Source of the DNA: Aquiflexum sp041751335
GTDB taxonomy: Bacteria > Bacteroidota > Bacteroidia > Cytophagales > Cyclobacteriaceae
Direction of reading: 5' to 3'
NCBI RefSeq assembly: GCF_041751335.1
Contig: NZ_JBGSXS010000148.1
Location: 1-64,000, forward strand
DNA length: 64,000 bases
A program made the position numbers and the translations under genes. Below are positions 8,358 to 15,914 of this stretch, piece by piece. The notes beneath the pieces were generated by a model that ran no database searches, was not told the origin of the DNA, and was given only the letters and a program-made list of their open reading frames with translations. Numbering within the stretch: position 1 is the stretch's first letter; each line of letters opens with the position of its first letter.

Positions 8358-8582
8358 ATGAATGACATATTAGAAAAATATAATCAGTTGTCACCAGACT
8401 ATCAGAAACAAGTGAATGATTTCCTTGACTTCATATTGGATAAATCCAAAGATGATAAATCCTTTGAAATGAAAAATTGGAAAAATAAAATTTTGAATAT
8501 TTCAACTTGGACAGATGAAGACATTAAGTCATTTGATGAAGTACAACAACATTTTAATCAATGGAAAGTTAAAGAATGGTAA
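8358..8582 (+). CDS. Small antitoxin-like protein (DUF2281-like) upstream of a PIN toxin
   Basis: This 74-residue protein starts MNDILEKYNQLSPDYQKQVNDFLDFIL, a helical segment typical of DUF2281-type antitoxin partners of PIN toxins. The C-terminal part is acidic and aromatic (WTDEDIKSFDEVQQHFNQWKVKEW). Its stop overlaps the start of the downstream PIN-domain gene by 7 nt, the usual antitoxin-toxin coupling. DNA binding is not evident. The partner toxin carries an internal stop, so the module is probably inactive. Confidence 0.75.
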   Translation: MNDILEKYNQLSPDYQKQVNDFLDFILDKSKDDKSFEMKNWKNKILNISTWTDEDIKSFDEVQQHFNQWKVKEW

Positions 8583-8947
8583 TTGATACTGGAATATTTA
8601 TTGATTTTTTGCGGGCAAAAGACAAATCCAAAACCCAGCTATATGACTTGTCAAATGAAACCAAGATTTTTATCAGTTCCGTCACATTATATGAGCTTTA
8701 CATTGGAGCAACAAGTCCTCAAAAATGGCTAGATGTAAAAATGCTTACGGAAGATATTCCGGTCCTATCTTTTACAAAATCCATTTCAGAAAAATCAGCA
8801 ATGATTTATCAGCAATTATAGAAAGAAAATAAATTGATCGAGTTTAGGGATATTTTTATCGCTGCAACTGCAATGATGAACGATTTGCCAGTCTTGACGA
8901 AAAATAAAAAACACTTTTCAAGAATAAAAGGCTTAATGCTTAAGTAA
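8576..8947 (+). pseudogene. VapC-like PIN-domain toxin interrupted by an in-frame TAG
   Basis: The reading frame begins MVIDTGIFIDFLRAKDKS, with the first PIN aspartate in VIDTGIFIDFL and the conserved Glu in SSVTLYELYIGA. It stops at TAG (8819-8821) after 81 codons. The same frame resumes immediately as KENKLIEFRDIFIAATAMMNDLPVLTKNKKHF, the typical PIN C-terminus with the D..IAATA motif, and ends at TAA 8945-8947. The restored length of about 123 residues is normal for VapC. The amber codon removes the third and fourth acidic positions, so the ribonuclease should be inactive. Confidence 0.85.
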
Positions 8948-9039
8948 TATCTTTTCGAGGGAATTGGTTGTGATTGGAATGAAAAATTAATTTCTGTTAA
9001 ATTTTTACCTGACAACATCAATTTAAGAAAATATTGATT

Positions 9040-9058
9040 TACTTTGTATTTCAAAGTA
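9040..9058. promoter_or_regulatory. Predicted operator 1 (19-bp inverted repeat)
   Basis: The site reads TACTTTGTATTTCAAAGTA: 7-bp arms TACTTTG and CAAAGTA with a 5-nt centre. It ends 8 nt before the ATG at 9067. Operator 2 at 9992-10010 is its exact reverse complement. Both flank the gene for a winged-helix regulator, which is the likely binder. Confidence 0.75.
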
Positions 9059-9066
9059 CTTTTAAA

Positions 9067-9681
9067 ATGAAAAATGCTGAAAAAGAATTAGCCGAGATCA
9101 AATCCATGATGGAGCGGAGTACCCGCTTTCTGTCATTGAGCGGGCTGTCCGGAGTATTGGCCGGAATCTATGCCCTTATAGGTGCCACCATTGCTTATTT
9201 ATGGATTTATTTCCCGAATCCACCTTATGGATTTCGTACCACCTTTATTGATGATTCCGTTGTTTTCCCCAAACTCATTGTATTGGCTTTAATCATTTTA
9301 TCGCTGTCTGTAGGAAGTGCATACCTACTTAGTCAAAAGAAAAGTAAACGCATCGCCACCAAGCTTTGGAATCCGGCAGGAAAGCGATTCTTACAGGCCC
9401 TGTTCATTCCGGTATTGGTCGGAGGGATTTTTTGTTTGGCCTTAGTACTTAGGGGTTATCTGATTGTGGTCGCACCTGCCACATTGATTTTCTACGGCTT
9501 AGCTTTGGTCAATGCCTCCCAATTCACACTGGGTGACATCAAATATTTGGGATATGGCCAACTGATTCTAGGGATTATCTCTGCTTTCTTTCCAGGTTAT
9601 GGATTGATCACTTGGGCGCTTGGTTTTGGTGTGTTACATGTGATTTATGGATCGATGATGTATTATAAATACGACCGATAA
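9067..9681 (+). CDS. Integral membrane protein of unknown function, linked to a winged-helix regulator
   Basis: From the ATG at 9067 the protein has 204 residues. An upstream TTG at 9034 would place coding sequence across the operator and is unlikely. The N-terminus is a short amphipathic helix (KNAEKELAEIKSMMERS). About six hydrophobic segments follow, starting FLSLSGLSGVLAGIYALIGATIAYLWIY. No catalytic motif is visible. The downstream regulator starts 1 nt after the stop, so the two are translationally coupled. This pairing of a small membrane protein with a short winged-helix regulator recurs in Bacteroidetes. The operator just ahead of the start suggests negative autoregulation. Confidence 0.8.
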   Translation: MKNAEKELAEIKSMMERSTRFLSLSGLSGVLAGIYALIGATIAYLWIYFPNPPYGFRTTFIDDSVVFPKLIVLALIILSLSVGSAYLLSQKKSKRIATKLWNPAGKRFLQALFIPVLVGGIFCLALVLRGYLIVVAPATLIFYGLALVNASQFTLGDIKYLGYGQLILGIISAFFPGYGLITWALGFGVLHVIYGSMMYYKYDR

Positions 9682-9682
9682 C

Positions 9683-9976
9683 GTGAAGGGGAATTACGAC
9701 AAAGCGTTTGAAAATGTCATCCGGCTGCGGATTATGTCCATTCTGATGGTCAATGAGCAGTTCGATTTTAACTCATTCAAAGAGCTGTTGGAAGTTACGG
9801 ACGGCAACCTTGCCTCTCACTTAAAAAATCTTGAAAATTCATCATATATCATGGTAGAAAAATCATTTCAAGGCAGAAAGCCATTGACCAATTATTCGGC
9901 TACAAATGCTGGCAAAGAGGCTTTCAAATCACACCTGGAGTTTCTGGAAAATCTAATCAAGGAAAATAAACCTTAA
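9683..9976 (+). CDS. Small winged-helix transcriptional regulator
   Basis: This 97-residue protein consists almost entirely of a winged-helix DNA-binding domain (HTH_34/ArsR-MarR-like). Recognition-helix region FNSFKELLEVTDGNLASHLKNLENSSYI is followed by the wing VEKSFQGRKPLTNYSATNAGKEAF. The start is a GTG at 9683, one nt after the membrane-protein stop; no closer ATG would keep helix 1. The only flanking inverted repeats, at 9040-9058 and 9992-10010, are identical in sequence and lie before the gene pair and before the next operon. It is most simply a local repressor of both transcripts. Its inducer is unknown. Confidence 0.88.
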   Translation: MKGNYDKAFENVIRLRIMSILMVNEQFDFNSFKELLEVTDGNLASHLKNLENSSYIMVEKSFQGRKPLTNYSATNAGKEAFKSHLEFLENLIKENKP

Positions 9977-9991
9977 AAAAATTTAAATACT

Positions 9992-10010
9992 TACTTTGAA
10001 ATACAAAGTA
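9992..10010. promoter_or_regulatory. Predicted operator 2 (reverse complement of operator 1)
   Basis: The site TACTTTGAAATACAAAGTA is the exact 19-of-19 reverse complement of the site at 9040-9058. It ends 38 nt before the ATG at 10049, so it is well placed to control the membrane-protein genes at 10049-12469. Confidence 0.75.
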
Positions 10011-10048
10011 CTTTCAATTAATCAAAATACTAGAAAACAAACAAAACT

Positions 10049-10372
10049 ATGAATCCTTCATCTTCAATCCATCCATTGTCCATCAAAGAATTGCTTATTC
10101 CTGCCGCCCTCGGTGCTAGCCTTCCTTTGGCTTGCCTGCTGTTCTTGATCCTAACCAAAGAGGATATCTTCGAATCCTGGATGTATTTCCCGCTCACCAT
10201 TATTCCAATCGGTGGAGCATTTGCTGGAGCGTTTTTCTACCTGATGGGTTTCCACTGGTTTCCTGCTGGAAACAGGAAGCTTATAGCCATCATTTTCAGC
10301 ACCATACTATACTTCGGGGCGATTTGGATCAGTGCGGTAATGGCTTTCGCAGTCACAGGACATTGGGATTGA
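10049..10372 (+). CDS. Small integral membrane protein, unknown
   Basis: This 107-residue protein has three predicted transmembrane helices (about 16-36, 45-70 and 80-102) and no recognisable motif. It is the first gene after operator 2 and is followed at 60 nt by a DoxX-like gene on the same strand. Together with the next two genes it probably forms one unit under the winged-helix regulator. Confidence 0.7.
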   Translation: MNPSSSIHPLSIKELLIPAALGASLPLACLLFLILTKEDIFESWMYFPLTIIPIGGAFAGAFFYLMGFHWFPAGNRKLIAIIFSTILYFGAIWISAVMAFAVTGHWD

Positions 10373-10432
10373 TCACCAGCAATAAAACATCAACCCTAAC
10401 TTCTTTTTCAAAAAATTGAAATTCAAAGGTAA

Positions 10433-11158
10433 ATGACACTACTCAGTATTTCCTCAACTTTGGAGGGGTATTATATCAAAATCAAGCAAAATCGATGGCA
10501 TTGGATATTTTCCATCCTTTGCAGATTTCTATTGGCCTATGCATTCATTGTAGCAGGCATGGTAAAAATCCTAGGGGAAAGATTTGCAAGTGGATTGTCG
10601 GAATTACATCCCATGGGAGCCTATCTGGAAGCATTGCATCACACGGGATTTTATTACACGTTTATCGGAGTCGCCCAAGTTATAGCAGGGGTATTTTTAT
10701 TAATTCCCGGCACTGTGCTCTTAGGCGCTTTATTGTACTTACCTATTATTGTTAATATTTGGATTCTTTCCTTTGCAGTTCGATTTGAAGGTTCTATTGT
10801 GAGCTCACCTTTGATGGTTTTGGCCAATCTTTACATCCTAGCTTGGCATTTTGATAAATTGAAATACATCTTTCCATTTAGCCGCTTTTCCAAAAAAGTA
10901 ACCTTGCCTAAACCAAATAAATATGAATACAAATTCCCCTTTCTGTTTTTTATCGGGGTGATTTCTATTATGGGTTTTACCGTTTGGTTTGCAAATTATG
11001 GATATCAAGTGATGCCCAGAAATTCCTTGGAAGATTGTAAATCCCAATTTATTAATACCGATTATGAGCAAGTGGGAATAGAGATTTGCGAATGTATTCA
11101 TGTCTCAGGCAAACCCCTAAACGAATGTTTGGAAAATCTTGAAAAAAGTAAGCTATAA
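10433..11158 (+). CDS. DoxX/MauE-like membrane protein
   Basis: This 241-residue protein carries a four-helix core resembling the DoxX superfamily. Helix 1 (about 23-45) includes the FRFLLAYAF-like pattern CRFLLAYAFIVAGMVKILGERF. Further helices are near 70-95, 100-120 and 125-140, with another at about 172-192. The C-terminal tail has three cysteines (EDCKSQF, IEICECIH), which could matter for redox or metal binding. Function in this family is poorly defined. The gene lies between two other membrane-protein genes on the same strand. Confidence 0.75.
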   Translation: MTLLSISSTLEGYYIKIKQNRWHWIFSILCRFLLAYAFIVAGMVKILGERFASGLSELHPMGAYLEALHHTGFYYTFIGVAQVIAGVFLLIPGTVLLGALLYLPIIVNIWILSFAVRFEGSIVSSPLMVLANLYILAWHFDKLKYIFPFSRFSKKVTLPKPNKYEYKFPFLFFIGVISIMGFTVWFANYGYQVMPRNSLEDCKSQFINTDYEQVGIEICECIHVSGKPLNECLENLEKSKL

Positions 11159-11224
11159 AACGACTATGAAGAATGGCTTTTTAATAAAATAACCTAAATC
11201 CAACTACCTTAAACTTACAAGAAC

Positions 11225-12469
11225 ATGCATGAAGAAATCATTACCCATATCGAAGATCCGGCATACCTGGAAACTCTTTACAGAAAAAATAAATCTGACT
11301 TCAAAAAGTCTTTTGACCGGGTTTATCCAGAAGTCCAGGGCAATAAGCTAGCTGAATTTTGGCAAGAAAGACTAAGCTACGAATCCGATTCCATCTTTTG
11401 GGGAACCAAGAATGAACTATGGTTAGTAGCACTGCTCTCCCTTATTGCTGGAATATTCATCAAATTTCCCGCAATCTTCTCCATTGATGAGGAATTCTTT
11501 TATCCAAGGAATACCAGCATCATTGCCCTCACTGCTTTAACAGCCTATTTTGTCAAAAATAACAAATTACCTGCTAACAAAATTTTCATGATTGCCGCTG
11601 TTGTTTTGATCAGTTTAGTGTTCATCAATTCACTTCCAAATAACCCCGAAAGCAACACTTTGATTTTGGCCTGCATCCATTTGCCACTGGTGCTATGGGG
11701 AATGTTTGGATTTTCATTTTTGGGCAATGAACCTCGAAATTATCTGAAAAGACTTGAATTCCTTAGGTTCAATGGGGATTTGGCGGTCATGTCAGGGCTT
11801 TTGCTGATCGCAGGTGGATTGATGACCGGCATTACTTTGGGATTATTTGAATTGATAGGATTAAAGATTGAAGAATTTTATTTTCAATATATCGTGATTT
11901 TCGGGCTGCCCATGGTCCCTGTTGTTGCTGCTTTTCTAACCCAAAATAATCCTCAATTGGTAAATAAAGTCTCTCCTGTCATTGCCAAACTGTTCAGTCC
12001 TTTGGTTTTAGTGATGCTTGTTGTGTATTTATCTGCCATTGTCATCTCTGGAAAGGACCCATATAACGACCGGGAATTTCTTTTGATTTTCAATCTGCTA
12101 TTGATTGGTGTAATGGCATTGATCTTTTTTTCTGTTGCAGAAAGTGCTAACAGGAATAAAAATCAATTCGGAACTTGGATTCTTCTATTCTTGGCTGTGG
12201 TTACTACAGTGGTAAATCTAATCGCACTCTCAGCAATTATCTACCGTATTTCGGAATGGGGAATTTCCCCTAACAGGATAGCTGTTCTTGGTGCCAATGC
12301 ATTGATGCTAATCCATCTGCTGATTGTTGCAAAAAATCTAACGAAAACGGTCTTGCACAAAAGTGAAATATCAACGGTTGGAAAATCAATCGTCCAATAT
12401 ATTCCGATTTACATGGTTTGGGCTATTTTGATGGTTTTTATACTTCCTCTTATTTTTGGATTTCAATAA
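11225..12469 (+). CDS. Large polytopic membrane protein (DUF4153-like)
   Basis: This 414-residue protein begins with a soluble helical segment of about 60 residues (MHEEIITHIEDPAYLETLYRK) and continues with roughly ten transmembrane helices. The arrangement resembles DUF4153 proteins, but the assignment rests on overall pattern only. It is the last gene of the membrane-protein cluster and is followed directly by a strong intrinsic terminator at 12471. No transport signature is visible. Confidence 0.7.
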   Translation: MHEEIITHIEDPAYLETLYRKNKSDFKKSFDRVYPEVQGNKLAEFWQERLSYESDSIFWGTKNELWLVALLSLIAGIFIKFPAIFSIDEEFFYPRNTSIIALTALTAYFVKNNKLPANKIFMIAAVVLISLVFINSLPNNPESNTLILACIHLPLVLWGMFGFSFLGNEPRNYLKRLEFLRFNGDLAVMSGLLLIAGGLMTGITLGLFELIGLKIEEFYFQYIVIFGLPMVPVVAAFLTQNNPQLVNKVSPVIAKLFSPLVLVMLVVYLSAIVISGKDPYNDREFLLIFNLLLIGVMALIFFSVAESANRNKNQFGTWILLFLAVVTTVVNLIALSAIIYRISEWGISPNRIAVLGANALMLIHLLIVAKNLTKTVLHKSEISTVGKSIVQYIPIYMVWAILMVFILPLIFGFQ

Positions 12470-12470
12470 A

Positions 12471-12513
12471 AAAAGCCAGAAAACCTACCAATAGGAAGGT
12501 CTTCTGGCTTTTT
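12471..12513. terminator. Bidirectional intrinsic terminator
   Basis: Arms AAAAGCCAGAA (12471-12481) and TTCTGGCTTTT (12502-12512) pair over 11 bp, with ACCT/AGGT extending the stem. A-tract and T-tract flank it on either side, so it can end both the plus-strand gene at 12469 and the convergent minus-strand gene ending at 12541. Confidence 0.85.
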
Positions 12514-12540
12514 ACCTTCAGGTTGACTAAACATCATTTA

Positions 12541-13206
12541 TTATTTCTCAAAAACAATTCCTTCCGGGTTGGCCCCAAGTTCTTCCAAACTTAGACTGAT
12601 TGCCTTGACCATACCTTCCGGTCCACAAACATAAAACTCCTGTGAAAAATCGGTTACATTTTCTTTAAGAAAATTCTTGTCTATCCGACCATATTTATGG
12701 CCCACCTTCACTTCTTGATCCAAAACTGAAATAAAATCCTTCCCTAATAAATCACTGAAATAGGATTCAAGGATTACATCTTTGCCTGTTTTGTTGGCGA
12801 AAAACAAACGGTTTCCTTTTATTTCACCTTTGGATTGGAGCGATCTGATTATGGATATAAATGGAGTGATACCTGCACCACCTGCTATAAATGTACCTTT
12901 ACCTTTATATTGAATAGCTCCCCAAGCATCATCAATCAATAACTCATCTCCAATGGAAAGGGTCTCCAATTTCTTAGTGACCCCATCGTGGTCCCGATAA
13001 GATTTGATCACAAATTCCAAATGCTCCTCTTCTGGTAAAGAGGTAAATGTAAATGGTCGTTTTTCTTCTTTCCAACCTTCTTGGTTGATCGCCACCTCGG
13101 TAGCCTGTCCGGGTAAAAAATCATAATCAGCAGGCTTATTGGTTTTGAACAGTTTCACATCGTGGGTAATCCTTTGAATATTCAAAATTTCAACTATATC
13201 TGACAT
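12541..13206 (-). CDS. Ferredoxin-NADP reductase-like flavin oxidoreductase
   Basis: The first start that fits the family is the ATG at 13206 (MSDIVEILNIQRITHDVKLF), giving 221 residues; a longer frame to 13278 adds a tail with no family support. The FAD-binding barrel carries RPFTFTS at about 50-56. The NAD(P)-binding lobe has GGAGITPF at about 109-116 and ends with VCGPEGM near 195. It lacks an attached 2Fe-2S ferredoxin domain, so it must pass electrons to or from a separate partner. It is monocistronic and converges on the terminator at 12471. Confidence 0.9.
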   Translation of the reverse strand: MSDIVEILNIQRITHDVKLFKTNKPADYDFLPGQATEVAINQEGWKEEKRPFTFTSLPEEEHLEFVIKSYRDHDGVTKKLETLSIGDELLIDDAWGAIQYKGKGTFIAGGAGITPFISIIRSLQSKGEIKGNRLFFANKTGKDVILESYFSDLLGKDFISVLDQEVKVGHKYGRIDKNFLKENVTDFSQEFYVCGPEGMVKAISLSLEELGANPEGIVFEK

Positions 13207-13310
13207 GTTTTTATCTTTTGGTTCTATTATAGTAAACGTCTCACTGAGATATTGTTTGATTTTATTTCCACCAGACAATATTCTAAGACTCTTTCATTTT
13301 CTTTTACTTT

Positions 13311-13500
13311 CCATGGGGCATATTAGTTTTAATGTCACCAAACATATCAAGGGTTAATTGGGACATGATAGAAATTTCATCGGGGAAGGTTATCGTTCAA
13401 TGATACCAGGCATCCAGCTTTATGGTCAGTGTGCATTGGATGAGTTTGTCTTTGAGGACTTTTTGGTATCAACAGCAAGAACTCCATTATACAAACATAA
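13311..13500 (+). pseudogene. Fragment of a wzi-type gene with an internal deletion
   Basis: The segment from 13311 closely matches the intact wzi-like gene from about 14713: the CCATGGGGCATAT start and then GHDRNFIGEGYRSMI. It then jumps directly to the region equivalent to about 15144 (PGIQLYGQCALDEFVF). Roughly 340 nt are missing at the join. It ends near 13500 with degraded similarity to the ILRNKHAIQ region. There is no usable start or full domain, so it is a decayed duplicate. Confidence 0.8.
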
Positions 13501-13502
13501 CA

Positions 13503-14021
13503 CTATTCAAAATTGGTCAAAAATTCCAAGGCATTCAAATGCCTGATACCTTCCCAATCCCCTGTCCCAAAAGGATCGTTCCAAGTCACTACATATTTCG
13601 GATAATTATCTTCAATTAACACCAGATTTCCCAATTCCCTTTGTTTGGTGCATTCCTCCACCATCGACAGAGTCACTTGAAAATACATTTTTACTCCTTC
13701 TTTCTCAGCTACAAAATCAACCTCTTTATCTCCCAATTTACCAACAAAAACAGAATACCCTTTCCTTTTTAGGTGTAAATAGACAAGGTTTTCCAAAAGT
13801 TTATGTAAATCCCTCGCAGGATTAAATGACCTAATAGCATTCTGTAATCCCAAATCTTCGTAATAATATTTTTCTCTTACTTCGGAAATTTTCAGTCCCC
13901 CTATCTCAGACCTCGGAACTTTATGAACTATATAAGCATTGGTAAGGGCATATAAATAGTTGATGATTCCAGGGACTGAAATATTAATTTTTTGAGATTT
14001 TAAATATTTATGGATATTCAT
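13503..14021 (-). pseudogene. C-terminal remnant of an AAA_14/DUF4143 ATPase
   Basis: The 172-residue frame matches only the C-terminal DUF4143 half of this ATPase family: ISVPGIINYLYALTNAYIVHKVPR, then KYYYEDLGLQNA, then LENLVYLHLKRKGYSVFVGK and the nuclease-like GDKEVDFVAEKEG. The N-terminal AAA domain with Walker motifs is absent, and the frame begins only about 46 nt from the start of wzi. Full members are about 380-400 residues. It is a truncated gene, probably cut during the rearrangement that also left the wzi fragment at 13311-13500. Confidence 0.82.
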
Positions 14022-14067
14022 TTTACTTTACTTTTTTTAGCTTTACAGCGATTTAGCTTCACCCCGT

Positions 14068-15774
14068 ATGAAAAAAGAATTGGTTTTCGCTTTTTCCTTA
14101 TTGCTACTTTTTGGCTCGCAATCATATGGGCAAGGTGCCTATGTCCCTTACAATCGGGATTATTACCATATGATAGAAAGATATGAGATCAAAAACGGTA
14201 AAAACAATGAGAGTTTCCAGACAGGTTTCAAACCCTTTAGAAGGGATCATTTAGCTGGATTCTTGGATTCATTGGATTATGTTCCTTCACAAGAGGCGTT
14301 GGTACATTTTTCCCATGCAGACCAATTTAATTTCGATTATCTGAGAAAGGACAATTGGGAATTTGTCAGCTGGGAAACAGCAGATTCCAAAAATCCGATA
14401 TTCAAAAAGCTCTACAGAAAACCCTCAGACTTTTTACACTATCGAGATGAAGTTTTTGATGTTCATCTCAACCCTGTACTTTACCTATCTGCAGGATTTG
14501 AACCGGGACAGGAAAATATGCGGTTCAGAAATTCGAGAGGTGTGGAACTTAGGGGAAGCATTGATAGAAAAGTGGCATTTTACTCCTACTTCACCACAAC
14601 ACAGACTATTTTCCCTTCTTGGGTTAAAGAATATACCGAGCTTAACGGGGCAGTTCCGGGAGAAGGATTTTGGAAAAGATACGATGGTGAGGGCTATGGT
14701 TATTTCTCAGCCATGGGGCATATCAGCTTTAATGTCACCAAACATATTGAGGCCCAATTGGGGCATGATAGAAATTTCATCGGGGAAGGTTACCGATCTA
14801 TGATCTTATCTGATTTTTCCAACCCGTATGCTTTTGTCAAGATCAACACCAAAATCTGGCGGTTCCAACTGACCAACCTATGGGCTCAGCAAACTGCTGA
14901 CATCATCCTTGATGGTCAGGGAAGACCAACAGATGGACGGTATCCACAAAAATGGTTTTCGCTATACCGATTGGGTACCAATATTGGAAAAAACTTCAAT
15001 TTGGGCTTATTCCAATCGGTGATGAAAAACCAGTTTGATTGGAATTACCTGAATCCCATTATTTTCTACAGATGGGTGGAACATCAATTGGGCACGCCGG
15101 ATAAGGTGATGATGGGCACAGATTTCAAATGGAATTTTACTCCTGGCATGCAGCTATACGGGCAGTTTGCTTTGGATGAATTTGTCTTTGGGGAATTTTT
15201 TGGAATCGATGGGAAAAACTCCATCAGGAACAAACATGCCATTCAAACCGGATACAAATACATAGAAGTCTTTGGCGCAAGGAACTTGGACCTTCAATTG
15301 GAATACAATCAGGTAAGACCTTATACCTTCCAGGAAAAATTCGATTTACAATCCTACACCAATTACCGGACCCCACTGACACATCCATTGGGTGCCAACT
15401 TCAGGGAAGTGATCGGGATACTCAGATATCAGCCTGAATTCTTGCCAAGACTGTTTGGGACATTTACAGGGCTATATCAGTTTTATGGGGATGATCCTTC
15501 CCCTGATGTAAATTATGGCAAAAATCTCCTTAAAAACAGAACCAATCCTAACACAGGAATCGGTCTTTTCGGCAATGTAATCGGTCAGGGAATAGAAAAC
15601 AGGGTAGCCATGGCCAATCTCAACCTCAGCTACATGATCAAGCAGAATGTTTTTTTGGATTTCAGCCAAAGTTACAGAAGAAGAACCGCACAGGATTTAT
15701 CAGCTCCGGAATCCACAACTTTCACCCAGTTTTCTTTGAGGATGAATATGGTGAGGAATGATTTTAATTATTGA
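14068..15774 (+). CDS. Capsule assembly Wzi-family outer-membrane protein
   Basis: This 568-residue protein has a signal peptide (KKELVFAFSLLLLFGSQSYGQ) and a beta-strand-rich body typical of the Wzi/capsule-assembly family. Landmarks are HISFNVTKHIEAQLGHDRNFIGEGYRSMI near 220-250 and a barrel-like C-terminus ending FSLRMNMVRNDFNY. Wzi forms an 18-strand outer-membrane barrel that binds capsular polysaccharide in enterobacteria. In Bacteroidetes the substrate is undefined. A truncated copy lies just upstream at 13311-13500. No capsule biosynthesis genes are adjacent. Confidence 0.85.
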   Translation: MKKELVFAFSLLLLFGSQSYGQGAYVPYNRDYYHMIERYEIKNGKNNESFQTGFKPFRRDHLAGFLDSLDYVPSQEALVHFSHADQFNFDYLRKDNWEFVSWETADSKNPIFKKLYRKPSDFLHYRDEVFDVHLNPVLYLSAGFEPGQENMRFRNSRGVELRGSIDRKVAFYSYFTTTQTIFPSWVKEYTELNGAVPGEGFWKRYDGEGYGYFSAMGHISFNVTKHIEAQLGHDRNFIGEGYRSMILSDFSNPYAFVKINTKIWRFQLTNLWAQQTADIILDGQGRPTDGRYPQKWFSLYRLGTNIGKNFNLGLFQSVMKNQFDWNYLNPIIFYRWVEHQLGTPDKVMMGTDFKWNFTPGMQLYGQFALDEFVFGEFFGIDGKNSIRNKHAIQTGYKYIEVFGARNLDLQLEYNQVRPYTFQEKFDLQSYTNYRTPLTHPLGANFREVIGILRYQPEFLPRLFGTFTGLYQFYGDDPSPDVNYGKNLLKNRTNPNTGIGLFGNVIGQGIENRVAMANLNLSYMIKQNVFLDFSQSYRRRTAQDLSAPESTTFTQFSLRMNMVRNDFNY

Positions 15775-15782
15775 GAGCACAA

Positions 15783-15796
15783 TCCGCCGCGGCGGA
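15783..15796. repeat. GC-rich 14-bp perfect palindrome
   Basis: TCCGCCGCGGCGGA is a perfect palindrome in otherwise AT-rich intergenic DNA, 9 nt after the wzi stop codon. It may be a dispersed repeat or a restriction/methylation-type target. No T-tract follows, so it is not a standard terminator. Confidence 0.6.
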
Positions 15797-15809
15797 CGAG
15801 TTGAACAAT

Positions 15810-15830
15810 GTACCAAGTACCAAGTACCAA
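15810..15830. repeat. Three tandem copies of GTACCAA
   Basis: The 7-bp unit GTACCAA is repeated three times without change. It lies between the GC-rich palindrome and the ABC exporter gene. No function is assigned. Confidence 0.6.
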
Positions 15831-15914
15831 GATAAGCGGAATTAGACCTTATTCGGATTTGAAACTTGAATTGAGTTATATTCCTTAACTTGCGCGAAAA
15901 TCAGAAAATAGAGC

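Noticed and set aside
9034..9066. Upstream TTG start extending the membrane protein at 9067
   Set aside because: It would place codons across the 19-bp operator, and the ATG at 9067 begins the family-like helix.
13358..13546. Short frame MGHDRNFIGEGYRSM as an independent gene
   Set aside because: It is a piece of a broken wzi copy with an internal deletion, not a separate protein.
15783..15796. GC-rich palindrome as the wzi terminator
   Set aside because: No loop and no T-tract follow it on either strand.
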